A stretch of 64,000 bases of DNA. It comes from Sphingomonas natans. Lineage in GTDB: Bacteria; Pseudomonadota; Alphaproteobacteria; Sphingomonadales; Sphingomonadaceae. The position numbers were made by a program, and so were the translations under genes. This document shows positions 47,107 through 56,868 of the stretch, in pieces. The stretch is from NCBI RefSeq assembly GCF_030546695.1, contig NZ_JAUOTP010000010.1, forward strand, positions 1 to 64,000, read 5' to 3'. The notes below the pieces were generated by a model. The model was not told the DNA's origin. It saw only the letters and a list, made by a program, of their open reading frames with translations, and did not search any database. How positions within the stretch are numbered: the first letter of the stretch is position 1; each line of letters opens with the position of its first letter.

Positions 47107-47646
47107 TTATTTCTTCAGCAGATCCCGCAAGCCCGCCAGCGCGCCGAGCTTCTCGACTTCGCCCTCGGCTTTCACGCCCGCGGCCTTCAGTGCTTCCTCG
47201 GCATTCGGCGCGCGTGGATAGGGGTTGAGCGCCAGCGCCAAGGTCTGCGCGACCGCCTCGCCCAGATCGACCGCGCTGCCCGTATAGCCGACCTCATCGA
47301 GCGCGGATTCGTCGAGCTCGATCTCCTCGTCGGCGCTGTCATTGCCCGCATCCGCCTCAGGCACGAAGCGCAGCTCGAAGCGCTGGTCGATCTTCTCGGG
47401 CACGTCCTCGCCGCTCGCCGCGCAGGACTGGACGACATTGGCGAGGATCCGGCCCGTTACCGCCACCGTCTCGCCGACGCGCGTCAGCATCGCCTGCGCC
47501 TCGAGCCGCTCGATCGAGACGAGCCGGAAGCGCCCAGCGAGCGCCGCGCGCTCCTTGGGCTCGGCCACGACATCGATTCCGCGCGCGCCGTCGCTCAGCG
47601 TGTCCATCCGCACGGGGCGGGAGAATTCGGGGATCAGTTCCGCCAT
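47107..47646 (-). CDS. DUF177/YceD-family protein
   Basis: A 179-residue acidic protein of the YceD/DUF177 family: VTGRILANVVQSCAASGEDV (the conserved Cys region), FELRFVPEADAGNDSADEEI and ALALNPYPRAP. In E. coli and plants this family affects 23S rRNA accumulation. The metal-like second Cys pair often seen is not obvious. Its ATG 47646 overlaps the end of the upstream cytochrome-chaperone gene by 13 bases, so the two are co-transcribed, as in many alphaproteobacteria. Confidence 0.9.
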   Translation of the reverse strand: MAELIPEFSRPVRMDTLSDGARGIDVVAEPKERAALAGRFRLVSIERLEAQAMLTRVGETVAVTGRILANVVQSCAASGEDVPEKIDQRFELRFVPEADAGNDSADEEIELDESALDEVGYTGSAVDLGEAVAQTLALALNPYPRAPNAEEALKAAGVKAEGEVEKLGALAGLRDLLKK

Positions 47647-48161
47647 ATGCCATCCAGAAGTTCGTGTACCGGCGTCGCGTCCAGCGCAGCGCTCAGCGAC
47701 AACAACCCATCACGCAGCACCGACACCGCGCCCGGATCGGCGGCGGGATCGCGCAGCAGGTTGCGCGCGATCGCGCCGTCCAGATCACCGCCCGGCGCCA
47801 GCCCCTCGCGAAACGCGCCGAGCCGACCGCCCAACGCTCCCATCATCCGCCCGACATGCTTGCCGACGATGATGTCGCCAATCCCTTCCTGCCGCAGCTG
47901 CCCGTCCATATCGTCGACGAACAATTCGGTGAGCCGCGCCGAGGGGGCCGAGGTCTCGCCGCCCTCGCGCTCTAGCCGCAGCAATACGAGGCTCAGGATC
48001 GCGGCGATCATGTCGAAGCGGCCATCCATCGTATCGGGCACCTTGCCCGCGCGATACCAGACCGGCAGGCGCGCGGCGGTGACGACCGCGCGGTACAGCG
48101 GCAGCAGCGCCTCGCGATCGGAATCGCGGCCCATTAGCCGGTTCAGGAGCTTCGTGATCAA
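47634..48161 (-). CDS. Ubiquinol-cytochrome c chaperone (CBP3-like)
   Basis: A 175-residue alpha-helical protein of the CBP3/ubiquinol-cytochrome c chaperone family. Recognisable parts are LYRAVVTAARLPVWYRAGKV, then DTMDGRFDMIAAILSLVLLR and GVGKH-like IIVGKHVGRMMGALGGR. It helps assemble the cytochrome bc1 complex. The start is TTG 48161, because AAGGA lies seven bases before it and no ATG is available at the family N-terminus. The stop overlaps the DUF177 start. bamE is divergent from it. Confidence 0.9.
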   Translation of the reverse strand: MITKLLNRLMGRDSDREALLPLYRAVVTAARLPVWYRAGKVPDTMDGRFDMIAAILSLVLLRLEREGGETSAPSARLTELFVDDMDGQLRQEGIGDIIVGKHVGRMMGALGGRLGAFREGLAPGGDLDGAIARNLLRDPAADPGAVSVLRDGLLSLSAALDATPVHELLDGIWRN

Positions 48162-48280
48162 CCCATCGTCCTTTTGCGACCGCCCGTTCTTGCTTGGTCG
48201 CGGGCTCCCGCATATTGAGGCCCCCGCCCGCCGTTGCAATCCCGGCCGGGCAGCCGCGTCCGGAACTGGAGAGTAAGACC

Positions 48281-48760
48281 ATGGCCACCCTCGCATCGCG
48301 CCGCCTGTGGGCCGGCCTGTGCCTCGGCGCGGTCCTCCTGTCCGGCTGCACCAAGATCCGTGATCACAAGGGCTATGTCGTCGACAAGGCACTTGTCGAA
48401 AGCGTCCAGCCCGGCGTCGACAATCGCGATTCGGTGATGAAGACGCTCGGCCGGCCGAGCTTCGCTTCCGAATTTGATGGCGGTGCGACCTGGTATTATC
48501 TGTCGCGCGAGACGCGCCAGTTCGCGTTCGGCCAGCCCAAGCCCATCCAGCAGATCCTGCTGGCGATCAATTTTACGAAGACCGGCGACGTCGTCGACGT
48601 GAAGAAGACCGGTACCGAGACGATCGCCAGCGTTAGCCCCTATGGCAAGAAGACGCCGACCCTGGGTCGCAACCGCGGCTTCTTCTCCGAGCTGTTCGGC
48701 AATATTGGCGCGGGCGGCGCCAACGCCACCAAGGCACCGACGGCCGACAATCCGGATTGA
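48281..48760 (+). CDS. bamE: Outer-membrane assembly lipoprotein BamE
   Basis: A 159-residue lipoprotein with lipobox LLSGC and a SmpA/OmlA (BamE) domain: IRDHKGYVVDKALVESVQPG, NRDSVMKTLGRPSF and TWYYLSRETRQFAF. It is part of the Bam complex that inserts beta-barrels such as the TonB receptors encoded here. ATG 48281 follows GGAGAG. The C-terminal extension after GRNRGFFSELFG is Ala/Asn-rich. Divergent from the cytochrome-chaperone gene. Confidence 0.94.
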   Translation: MATLASRRLWAGLCLGAVLLSGCTKIRDHKGYVVDKALVESVQPGVDNRDSVMKTLGRPSFASEFDGGATWYYLSRETRQFAFGQPKPIQQILLAINFTKTGDVVDVKKTGTETIASVSPYGKKTPTLGRNRGFFSELFGNIGAGGANATKAPTADNPD

Positions 48761-48770
48761 GCCCGATCGC

Positions 48771-48828
48771 TCGTCATTGCGAGCGTAGCGAAGCAATCCG
48801 GTCTTGCGGTGAGTGATTGGATTGCTGC
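48771..48828. repeat. Dispersed repeat after bamE
   Basis: TCGTCATTGCGAGCGTAGCG continuing to AAGCAATCC at 48799 is the well-known sphingomonad/alphaproteobacterial dispersed repeat type. AGCAATCC (48792-48799) is inverted as GGATTGCT (48819-48826), giving a hairpin. It lies between converging bamE and maeB. Confidence 0.65.
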
Positions 48829-48864
48829 GCGGTCGCCGCCCCCCTGCAGAGGCGGCGCCGCAGT

Positions 48865-51132
48865 TCAGACCGCGATCCCCGCCCCCGCCAGCACCGCCAG
48901 CGTCAGCAATTCCGATGCGGTCGACGACATGGTCGCGATCTGCACCGGCTTCTCCATGCCCACCAGCATCGGCCCGATCATCGCATCGGCGCCGACCACC
49001 TCGCGCAGCAGCTTGGCGGAGATGTTGGCGGATTGAAGACCGGGCATGATCAGCACGTTGGCCGGACCCGAGAGGCGGCTGAACGGGTAATTCTTCATCA
49101 CCTCCTCGTTCAGCGCGACGTCGGGCGCGATCTCGCCTTCATATTCGAAGTCGGGCTTGCGCTCGTCGAGCAGGGCGATCGCGTCGCGGACATTGTCGAT
49201 CCACGTCCCGTGCGGATTGCCGAAGGTGGAGAAGGACAGGAAGGCGACGCGCGGCTCGTGGCCCATCTTGCGCGCGACGTTCGCCGTATGCTCGGCGATC
49301 GCGGCCAGTTCCTTGGGCTCGGGCCGCTCGGTCACCATCGTGTCCGACAGGAAGAGGGTCCGGTTCTTGGCGACGAGCACGTGGATCCCGCACGGGCGCC
49401 GCCCCTTCGAGGGATCGATCACGCGCCGCACCTGCTGCAGCGTGCGCGCATAGGTGCGCGTAACGCCAGTGATCATCGCATCGCCCTGGCCCAATGCCAG
49501 CAGCAGAGCACCGAAGACGTTGCGGTCCTGGTTGACCATCGCCTCCACTTCGCGGCGCAGATAGCCGCGCCGCTGGAGCCGCCCGTAGAGATAGTCGACC
49601 ATCTGCGGCACGAGCGGTGAATGCCGGCTATTGTGCAGCTCGAAGCTCTCGGGATCGGTAACGCCGAGCGCGCGGAGCTTCGCCGGCACTTCGTCGCGGC
49701 CGACCAGGACCGGCGTGCCATAGCCCCCGTCACGGAAAGCGATCGCCGCGCGCAGCACCACCTCCTCCTCGGCCTCGGCGAAGATCACGCGCTTGGGATT
49801 CGCGCGCGCGGCCGCATAGGCGCTGGTCAGCACCGATGTCGTCGGGTTGAGGCGCCCGCGCAGCGAATCGCGATAGGCGGCCATGTCCTCGATCGGCTTG
49901 CGCGCGACCCCGCTCGCCATCGCCGCCTCGGCGACGGCGGCGGGCACGATCTCCATCAGGCGCGGATCGAAGGGTGCGGGAATGATGTAATCGTCGCCGA
50001 ACGAAGGCGCCTTTCCGCCATAGGCCGCCGCGACTTCCTCGGGCACCTGCTGGCGCGCCAGCGCGGCGAGCGCGTGCGCAGCGGCGATCTTCATCTCCTC
50101 GTTGATCGTCGTCGCACGCACGTCGAGCGCGCCGCGGAAGATGAACGGGAAGCCGAGCACATTGTTGACCTGGTTCGGATAGTCCGAACGCCCCGTCGCG
50201 ATGATGCAGTCGGGCCGCGCCGCCTTCGCTTCGGGCGGCGTGATCTCGGGATCCGGATTGGCCATCGCGAAGATGATCGGCTTGGCCGCCATCGTCTTCA
50301 TATATTCGCCGGGCAGCGCGCCTGCCGCGGAAAGGCCGAGGAAGACGTCCGCGTCGACCAAAGCCTCCTGCAGCGTCCGGCGCTCGGTCGCGACCGCATG
50401 GGCCGATTTCCACTGGTCCATCTGCTCGGTCCGGCCCTGGTAGATCACGCCCGACCGGTCGCACATCAGCACGTTGTTCGGCTGCACACCCATTGCCTTG
50501 ATCAGTTCGGTGCAGGCGATCGCCGCCGCGCCTGCTCCGTTCACCACCACCTTCACGTCGCGTATCTCGCGCCCGGTCAGGTAGCAGGCGTTGATCAGCC
50601 CGGCGGCGGTGATGATCGCGGTGCCGTGCTGGTCGTCGTGCATCACCGGAATGTTCATCCGCTCGCGCAGCGTCTGCTCGATGATGAAGCATTCCGGGGC
50701 CTTGATGTCCTCCAGATTGATGCCGCCGAAGCTCGGCTCCATCAGCGCGACCGCATTGATGAAGGCGTCGACGTCCTCGGTATCGAGCTCGATATCGATC
50801 GAGTCGACGTCGGCGAAGCGCTTGAACAGCACCGCCTTGCCTTCCATCACCGGCTTCGACGCGAGCGCGCCGAGATTGCCCAGGCCGAGGATCGCGGTGC
50901 CGTTCGAGATGACCGCGACGAGATTGCCCTTCGCTGTATAATCGTAGGCGGCTTCGGGGTTTTCGGCGATCGCACGGACCGGCACGGCGACTCCGGGCGA
51001 GTAGGCCAGGCTCAGATCGCGCTGCGTCGCCATCGGCTTGGAGGCGATGATCTCGATCTTGCCGGGTCGGCCCTGCGAGTGGAACAGGAGCGCCTCGCGC
51101 TCCGAAAACTCGACGTTGCTGCCCTCAGCCAT
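48865..51132 (-). CDS. maeB: NADP-dependent malic enzyme (MaeB type)
   Basis: A 755-residue two-domain malic enzyme. The N-terminal malic half (about 1-420) includes [40 protein letters not shown], the catalytic Lys region [11 protein letters not shown] and the NAD(P) loop [16 protein letters not shown]. The C-terminal half is a phosphotransacetylase-like regulatory domain ([18 protein letters not shown], then [19 protein letters not shown]). It decarboxylates malate to pyruvate and supplies NADPH. ATG 51132 is chosen; upstream in-frame codons are basic and unlike the family. Confidence 0.95.
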   Translation of the reverse strand: MAEGSNVEFSEREALLFHSQGRPGKIEIIASKPMATQRDLSLAYSPGVAVPVRAIAENPEAAYDYTAKGNLVAVISNGTAILGLGNLGALASKPVMEGKAVLFKRFADVDSIDIELDTEDVDAFINAVALMEPSFGGINLEDIKAPECFIIEQTLRERMNIPVMHDDQHGTAIITAAGLINACYLTGREIRDVKVVVNGAGAAAIACTELIKAMGVQPNNVLMCDRSGVIYQGRTEQMDQWKSAHAVATERRTLQEALVDADVFLGLSAAGALPGEYMKTMAAKPIIFAMANPDPEITPPEAKAARPDCIIATGRSDYPNQVNNVLGFPFIFRGALDVRATTINEEMKIAAAHALAALARQQVPEEVAAAYGGKAPSFGDDYIIPAPFDPRLMEIVPAAVAEAAMASGVARKPIEDMAAYRDSLRGRLNPTTSVLTSAYAAARANPKRVIFAEAEEEVVLRAAIAFRDGGYGTPVLVGRDEVPAKLRALGVTDPESFELHNSRHSPLVPQMVDYLYGRLQRRGYLRREVEAMVNQDRNVFGALLLALGQGDAMITGVTRTYARTLQQVRRVIDPSKGRRPCGIHVLVAKNRTLFLSDTMVTERPEPKELAAIAEHTANVARKMGHEPRVAFLSFSTFGNPHGTWIDNVRDAIALLDERKPDFEYEGEIAPDVALNEEVMKNYPFSRLSGPANVLIMPGLQSANISAKLLREVVGADAMIGPMLVGMEKPVQIATMSSTASELLTLAVLAGAGIAV

Positions 51133-51251
51133 GTGCACTCTCCGTTGCGAGCCCTGCCTATAGCGAGTGAGGTTTGCGAGGGAACCGGCAAACGATGCGG
51201 ATCGTGACTTGCCGGGTGGCAGACGGGCCGGCGACGCGTTATGCTCGCGCC

Positions 51252-51521
51252 ATGAACGTAGAGCGCGGATCATTCGATGGCGAGGAGACGCCCGAGTCCG
51301 AAGCGGCGCTGGACGCGCGCATCGCCGCGTTGGCCGAAGCCGCGATGGAGAGTCCGGCTTATTATGCCGTGTTCGGCCCGCAGGGCGAAGCCGAGAGCGA
51401 AGCCCGCGCCGAAGCCGACATCGCGGCCGGCCGGGTCTATTCGAACGAAGAAGTGGTCGCTTGGCTGAAGACCTGGGGCTCGCCTGACGCAAAGCCGTTC
51501 CCGCATCGATGGTCAAAGTAA
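51252..51521 (+). CDS. Type II antitoxin (ParE-partner type)
   Basis: An 89-residue acidic protein: an N-terminal helical part (ALDARIAALAEAAMESPAYY) and a C-terminus with SNEEVVAWLKTWGSPDAKPF, the toxin-binding tail type seen in CC2985/PaaA-like antitoxins partnering ParE toxins. The toxin gene overlaps its end by 13 bases. Start ATG 51252 is the first ATG giving the family length. The autoregulatory DNA-binding part is not obvious. Confidence 0.78.
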   Translation: MNVERGSFDGEETPESEAALDARIAALAEAAMESPAYYAVFGPQGEAESEARAEADIAAGRVYSNEEVVAWLKTWGSPDAKPFPHRWSK

Positions 51522-51784
51522 TCTGGTCGGATCGCGCGATCTTCAACCTCAACGAGATTTTTCACTTCATCAGATCGGATGATCCCGCGGCGGCGGACCA
51601 GACGGCGGCCAATCTCATGGCCGCGGCGCACAGTCTGGAAATCTTTCCCAACCGAGGCCGGCCCGTCCGCGCCAAGATACGAGAATTGGTGACGGTTCGG
51701 CCGTACATCATTCGCTACCGGCTCGAGGACGATGCCATACGGATCCTTTTCGTCCGCCATGCCGCGCAGCGCCGCGACACCTGA
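51509..51784 (+). CDS. ParE/RelE-superfamily toxin
   Basis: A 91-residue basic protein of the ParE/RelE fold: VKVIWSDRAIFNLNEIFHFI, the YIIRYRLEDDAIRILFVRHA end and the usual RxxFP-like NRGRPVRAKIRELVTVRPYI. ParE toxins inhibit DNA gyrase. It overlaps the antitoxin gene by 13 bases and stops only four bases before the mutS start. It appears intact. Confidence 0.88.
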   Translation: MVKVIWSDRAIFNLNEIFHFIRSDDPAAADQTAANLMAAAHSLEIFPNRGRPVRAKIRELVTVRPYIIRYRLEDDAIRILFVRHAAQRRDT

Positions 51785-51788
51785 TGTC

Positions 51789-54383
51789 ATGAGCACCGCC
51801 CCCACGCCGATGATGGCGCAATATCTCGCGCTCAAGGCGAGCGCGCCCGATTGCCTGCTCTTCTACCGGATGGGCGATTTCTTCGAACTGTTCTTCGAGG
51901 ATGCCGCCCGCGCCGCCGCCGATCTCGACATCGCGCTGACGACGCGCGGCGAGCATGACGGCAAGCCGATCCCGATGTGCGGCGTCCCGGCGCACAGCCA
52001 CGAAGCCTATCTCGCGCGGCTGATCAAGGCGGGCCACCGCGTCGCCATCGCCGAACAGACCGAGAGCCCGGCGGACGCGAAGAAGCGCGGCGGCAAGACG
52101 CTCGTCTCGCGCGGTATCGTCCGCATCGTCACGCCCGGCACGCTGACCGAGGAGACGTTGCTAGACGCGCGCACCGCCAACTGGCTGGTTGCGGTAGGAG
52201 AGGCGGCAAGCGGGCTCGGCATCGCCGCCTGCGACATCTCGACCGGCCGCTTCGAGATCGGCCCGGTCTCGCGCGAGGCCCTGGACGCGGAGATCGCCCG
52301 CCTCGCCCCCGCGGAGCTGATCGCGCAGCCCACGCTCGCCGCCACCCTTCCTGGCGGGCTCGCGGTCGACAAGGGCTTCGACAGCGCGAACGGCGAACGC
52401 CGCCTCAAAGGCCTCTTCGGCGTCGCCACGCTCGACGGCTGGGGCGCCTTCAGCCGCGCCGAGTTGGCGGCAGCCGGCGCGCTCCTCGACTATCTCGATC
52501 GCGCCGGCCAGGGGACCCTCCCCTTCCTCCAGCCGCCCGTCCGCCGCGCCGCAGCCGATCACATGATGATCGACGCCGCCAGCCGCGAGAGCCTCGAAAT
52601 CACCTGCACCGCGTCCGGCCAGCGCAAGGGCAGCCTGCTTGACGCGATCGACCGCACCGTCACAGGCGGCGGCGCGCGCACGCTCGCGGCGGATCTGTCG
52701 GCACCGCTCGGCGACCGCGAAGCCATTGAGGCGCGGCTCGATCTCGTGAGCCTGCTGCACGATGATCCGGACCTGCGCGCTCGACTGCGCGCCGCGCTGC
52801 GTGCCCAGCCCGACGTCGCCCGCGCGCTCGGCCGGATCGCCTCGGGTCGCGGCTCGCCGCGCGATCTCGGCCAGCTGCGCGACGGGCTTAATCAGGCGCA
52901 GCGGCTGCAGGCAATGCTGCGCGGCATCGATCCCGTTCCTCCCTTGCTCTCTCTAATGCTTCCAAGGCTGGGCGGACATGGCGCGCTCATCGACGAGCTT
53001 GCCCGCGCGCTCGTACCCGCGCCGCCGATCGACGCCGCGCAGGGCGGCTATATCGCCGAGGGCTATGACGCCGCGCTCGATGCGCTGCGCGACGCCGGCG
53101 GCGAGGGCCGCCGCGCCATTGCCGGGCTCGAGGCGCAATATCGCACGCGCACCGGCGTCGCCCAGCTCAAGATCCGCCACAACAATGTGCTCGGCTATCA
53201 TATCGAGCTCCCCGCGCGCTTCGCCGATCCGCTGATGAAGGCGGAGAGCGGCTTCACCCACCGCCAGACGCTAGCCGGCGTCGTCCGCTTCAACGCGCCC
53301 GAGCTGCACGAGGAAGCGAGCCGCGTCGGCCAGGCGGGCGCGCACGCGCTCGCCGCCGAGGCCGCGCATCTGGAGTCGCTGACCGAGCTCGCGCTCGCGC
53401 GTCGCCAGGAGATCGCCGCGACAGCCGAGGCGCTCGCCCGGCTCGACGTGTCCGCAGCTCTTGCCGAGCGCGCGGCGGAAGGCGGCTGGTCCCGGCCCGT
53501 CATTGCCGATCATCCCTGTCTACAGATCGAAGGCGGCCGCCACCCCGTCGTCGAGGGCGCGGTGATGGCCGCAGGCGGGCGCTTCGTCGCGAATGACTGC
53601 CGCCTCTCGCCCGACGATCGGCTGTGGCTCGTCACGGGACCGAACATGGGCGGCAAATCGACCTTCCTGCGCCAGAATGCGGCGATGCTAATCCTGGCCC
53701 AGGCCGGCGGCTTCGTCCCCGCGACGAGCGCGACCCTCGGCCTGTGTGATCGCCTGTTCAGCCGCGTCGGCGCTTCGGACAATCTCGCGCGCGGCCGCTC
53801 GACCTTCATGGTCGAGATGGTCGAGACCGCCGCGATCCTCGCGCAGGCGACGGAGCGCAGCTTCGTGATCCTCGACGAGGTCGGCCGCGGCACGTCCACC
53901 TATGACGGGCTCGCGATCGCCTGGGCAGTGGTGGAAGCGGTCCACGACACCAATCGCTGCCGCTGCCTGTTCGCGACCCACTATCACGAGCTGACCCGCT
54001 TGGCCGACCGCCTCGACTCGCTCTCGCTCCACCATGTCCGCGCACGCGAATGGAAAGGCGAACTCGTTCTGCTCCACGAGCTCGCGCAAGGCCCCGCGGA
54101 TCGCAGCTACGGGCTCGCCGTCGCCCGCCTCGCCGGCCTCGCCCCGCCGGTCGTCGCCCGTGCGAAAGAGGTCCTGAAGAAACTGGAAGCCGGACGCGCC
54201 GCGACGGGCGGCATCGCCGCGGGCCTTGACGACCTCCCGCTCTTCGCCGCCGCCGCGCAGGCCGAGGAGGCCAAGCAGGATGTGCTGCGTGATACGCTCG
54301 CCGCGATCGACGCCGATACGCTCAGCCCGCGTGAAGCGCTGGAAGAGCTGTACCGGTTGAAGGGAATAGCGGCGGGCGAATAG
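51789..54383 (+). CDS. mutS: DNA mismatch repair protein MutS
   Basis: An 864-residue MutS. The mismatch-binding motif is FYRMGDFFELFFEDA with the Phe-x-Glu wedge. Connector, lever and clamp domains follow, then Walker A GPNMGGKSTFLRQ, Walker B ILDEVGRGTSTYDG and the C-terminal dimerisation tail DTLSPREALEELYRLKG. It recognises mismatches and recruits MutL. ATG 51789 starts four bases after the toxin stop; an upstream in-frame start would lie in the toxin gene. The ParE pair upstream may share its transcript. Confidence 0.97.
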   Translation: MSTAPTPMMAQYLALKASAPDCLLFYRMGDFFELFFEDAARAAADLDIALTTRGEHDGKPIPMCGVPAHSHEAYLARLIKAGHRVAIAEQTESPADAKKRGGKTLVSRGIVRIVTPGTLTEETLLDARTANWLVAVGEAASGLGIAACDISTGRFEIGPVSREALDAEIARLAPAELIAQPTLAATLPGGLAVDKGFDSANGERRLKGLFGVATLDGWGAFSRAELAAAGALLDYLDRAGQGTLPFLQPPVRRAAADHMMIDAASRESLEITCTASGQRKGSLLDAIDRTVTGGGARTLAADLSAPLGDREAIEARLDLVSLLHDDPDLRARLRAALRAQPDVARALGRIASGRGSPRDLGQLRDGLNQAQRLQAMLRGIDPVPPLLSLMLPRLGGHGALIDELARALVPAPPIDAAQGGYIAEGYDAALDALRDAGGEGRRAIAGLEAQYRTRTGVAQLKIRHNNVLGYHIELPARFADPLMKAESGFTHRQTLAGVVRFNAPELHEEASRVGQAGAHALAAEAAHLESLTELALARRQEIAATAEALARLDVSAALAERAAEGGWSRPVIADHPCLQIEGGRHPVVEGAVMAAGGRFVANDCRLSPDDRLWLVTGPNMGGKSTFLRQNAAMLILAQAGGFVPATSATLGLCDRLFSRVGASDNLARGRSTFMVEMVETAAILAQATERSFVILDEVGRGTSTYDGLAIAWAVVEAVHDTNRCRCLFATHYHELTRLADRLDSLSLHHVRAREWKGELVLLHELAQGPADRSYGLAVARLAGLAPPVVARAKEVLKKLEAGRAATGGIAAGLDDLPLFAAAAQAEEAKQDVLRDTLAAIDADTLSPREALEELYRLKGIAAGE

Positions 54384-54500
54384 CACGCGACCCCATCCTC
54401 AGCATCTGCCGCAGAGCCGTCCCGCATCGGCCCGACCGCATTGCCTCTGAATTCCATGATCCGGTATGCCACTTCACAAAGTGATCGGAATGGAGCGACG

Positions 54501-55799
54501 ATGTTCGGACGGATGATCCTGCTCGGTTTGGCAACCGGCGCGCTGGCGCTCGGCCCGACCTCCGGACTCGGCGCGCAGCCTGCCCCGCGGGCGATGATCG
54601 ATGCGACGACCGGCCACCGCATCATCAACGTCGACGATCGCCCGGGCGTCTATGCGCTCTACTTCAACTACAATGCCTTCACGCCCGATGGCACTCGGAT
54701 GGTCTATCTGACGCCGGAGGGCATCCGCACCGCGCATGTCGGCGACTGGACGACCAAGCTGGTGCTCAAGGCGAAGGTCGATCGCCTGCTTTTCACCGGC
54801 CACACCGCGGCGACCGCTTATTACACGACGCGTCCCGCCGGCGCCGCCGATGATGGCGGTCCCTACACCGTCTGGGTGCTCGATCTCGACAGCGGCAAGA
54901 CGCGCAAGATCGCCGAAATGGATGGCGGCCGAATCGAATCGATCAATGCCGACGATACGTTGCTCGCGGGCAATCGCGAGCTCGCGCCCCCCCCGCCCGC
55001 TATCGCCGCGCAGGGCCGCCGCGATCCCAAGACCGGATCGCCCAACTATACCGGCACCGATGCGCAGGGCCGCCCGCTCTCCTTCGCCGCCGCGAAGGAC
55101 AAATGGATGGGCGAGCGCCTTGCCGCGCACGTGCCGATGGAGATCTTCACGCTCGACGCGAAGACCGGCGAACGTCGCAGCATCCACAAGGCCACCGACT
55201 GGCTCAACCATGTCCAGTTCTCGCCGGTCGATCCCGGCCTGCTGATGTTCTGCCACGAGGGGCCATGGCACAAGGTCGACCGGATCTGGACGATCCGCGC
55301 CGACGGCAGCGCGCTCACCAAGATCCACGCGCGGACGATGCAGGGCGAGATAGCCGGCCACGAATATTGGGCGCCCGACGGCAAGGCGATCTGGTACGAT
55401 CTCCAGGCGCCCAAAGGCGGGATGCTCTGGCTGGCGCGCACCGACATTACGAGCGGCGCACGCACCTGGTACAAGGTCGCGCCCGATCAGGGCTCCTATC
55501 ACTACATGACCTCGCCCGACGGCAAACTCGTCGCCGGCGACGGCAACAATGCCGGCAAATATATCAGCCTATTCCGCCCGATCGCCGATCCCTCGCCCGA
55601 GGCGGCGGAGACGCTGGACGGCGAGCATCTGATCGCCACCGGCAGCCTGGCCAGCGAACGCATCGTCGATATGGCGAAGCAGGATTACACGCTGGAGCCG
55701 AACGAGCATTTCACGCCCGACGGCAAGTGGCTCGTCTATCGCGCGAACGTCACGGGCGCCCCGGCGCTCTATGCGGCGGAGGTGGCCAAGGCGCGATAG
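54501..55799 (+). CDS. Exported oligogalacturonate-lyase-like (PL22) beta-propeller protein
   Basis: A 432-residue protein with a signal peptide (GRMILLGLATGALALGPTSG, cleavage near GLGAQ) and the beta-propeller of polysaccharide lyase family 22. Characteristic pieces are YFNYNAFTPDGTRMVYLTPE, DWLNHVQFSPVDPGLLMFCH and EGPWHKVDRIWTI, then AGHEYWAPDGKAIWYD. PL22 enzymes cleave digalacturonate using a metal held by His residues, and His residues in the NHVQ, CHEGPWH and HEYW segments match that pattern. Unlike cytoplasmic Enterobacter Ogl it is exported. It may instead be a related propeller protein. It is isolated from other pectin genes. Confidence 0.8.
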   Translation: MFGRMILLGLATGALALGPTSGLGAQPAPRAMIDATTGHRIINVDDRPGVYALYFNYNAFTPDGTRMVYLTPEGIRTAHVGDWTTKLVLKAKVDRLLFTGHTAATAYYTTRPAGAADDGGPYTVWVLDLDSGKTRKIAEMDGGRIESINADDTLLAGNRELAPPPPAIAAQGRRDPKTGSPNYTGTDAQGRPLSFAAAKDKWMGERLAAHVPMEIFTLDAKTGERRSIHKATDWLNHVQFSPVDPGLLMFCHEGPWHKVDRIWTIRADGSALTKIHARTMQGEIAGHEYWAPDGKAIWYDLQAPKGGMLWLARTDITSGARTWYKVAPDQGSYHYMTSPDGKLVAGDGNNAGKYISLFRPIADPSPEAAETLDGEHLIATGSLASERIVDMAKQDYTLEPNEHFTPDGKWLVYRANVTGAPALYAAEVAKAR

Positions 55800-55852
55800 G
55801 CGCAGGTCAACTCTTCCCGGACGCGCAAGCCCGGATGCGAATTCGTCGGGCA

Positions 55853-55886
55853 TAAAAAAGAGCCGCCGCCTTTGGGCGACGGCTCC
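55853..55886 (-). terminator. Rho-independent terminator of the sorting-tail protein gene
   Basis: On the minus strand GAGCCGTCGCCC-AAA-GGCGGCGGCTC forms a strong stem, followed by a TTTTTTATG tract at 55858-55851. It lies just downstream of the stop of the gene at 55904. Confidence 0.85.
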
Positions 55887-55903
55887 CTTGTCGATGATTT
55901 GGA

Positions 55904-56692
55904 TCAGCCGAAGGCGATCGTCGTCTTGCGGCGGCGAAGCGATCCGCCGACCATACCGAAGCCCACGATCATCATGCCCCACGTCGCCGGCTCGGGCACA
56001 TCCGATGCCGCTGCCGTCAGGTCGAACTTGAACGTCGTCACCGAACCGTCCGTTTTCGCATAGCTGACATTGTCGGCATAAGCGTGGAAGCCGTCTCCGG
56101 CCGAGCTGCCCTGGCCGACGCTGATACCCTTGACGACATAATTGGCGAGGCTCGCGTCCGCTGCCCAGTCAGCGATCGACTTGCCGTCGTTCACGCTCCC
56201 GCCGGTGATGTAGAAATTGTCTGCCGCAGACGTCGAGTACCACACGTCCTTGGACGTCGTATTGTAGGTATTGTTGTACACGCCCTCCCAGATCAGTTCC
56301 TTGCGGATCGAGCCGTTATAGATCGTGAAGCGCAGCGCAGGCGTGTACAGCGGATTCAGCGTGGCGACGGAATCGGCGGCGAGCTTCCAGTCGAACGTCA
56401 ACGACGCGAACGTGCTGAGCAGGCCGAACGAGGCGGAGGCGGCGTTCGGATAGAGCGTACCCACGACGAAACGGCTGCGCTCGCCCTTGAGCTCGATCGA
56501 ACCATCGCCGTCATGCGCGGATCCACCGGTGATGGTCGCCGATCCGAGCGGATGCCCCGGATAGGCATTCTCATCGGCAGGGTTGCTCCAGCCCTGCATG
56601 CTGCCGGGCGTGACCTGCACGACGGTAGCCGAAGCGACACCGGACACGGCAAAAGACACGGCCGCAACGGCCGCCAACGCATAATTCTTCAA
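55904..56692 (-). CDS. PEPxxWA-CTERM sorting-domain protein
   Basis: A 262-residue exported protein with a signal peptide (KNYALAAVAAVSFAVSGVAS) and a C-terminal sorting tail: PEPATWGMMIVGFGMVGGSL followed by RRRK. Such tails are recognised by exosortase-type machinery. The body is a beta-rich jelly-roll-like domain without a known motif (NTYNTTSKDVWYSTSAADNF near the middle). The start is TTG 56692, preceded by GGGGAGAG at good spacing; no ATG lies at the signal peptide start. A terminator follows. Probably an envelope or matrix protein. Confidence 0.88.
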   Translation of the reverse strand: MKNYALAAVAAVSFAVSGVASATVVQVTPGSMQGWSNPADENAYPGHPLGSATITGGSAHDGDGSIELKGERSRFVVGTLYPNAASASFGLLSTFASLTFDWKLAADSVATLNPLYTPALRFTIYNGSIRKELIWEGVYNNTYNTTSKDVWYSTSAADNFYITGGSVNDGKSIADWAADASLANYVVKGISVGQGSSAGDGFHAYADNVSYAKTDGSVTTFKFDLTAAASDVPEPATWGMMIVGFGMVGGSLRRRKTTIAFG

Positions 56693-56868
56693 GATCGCTC
56701 TCCCCTAGGCCTCCGTCGGCCATGCGGACGAGCTACCAAATGATTAACGCGTTGTTAAGAGAAAAATTGTGGCTGATCAAAAGCATGGCGGCGAGCATCG
56801 TTTTTCGCTCCGGCCTGCCTGCGATAGCGCGGCATTTCTCGTGGCAGCGCGACTGCCCACGACGATCT

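Noticed and set aside
49621-51207. A 528-codon plus-strand frame opposite the malic enzyme
   Set aside because: It is a shadow of maeB, with repeated Arg/His composition and no motif.
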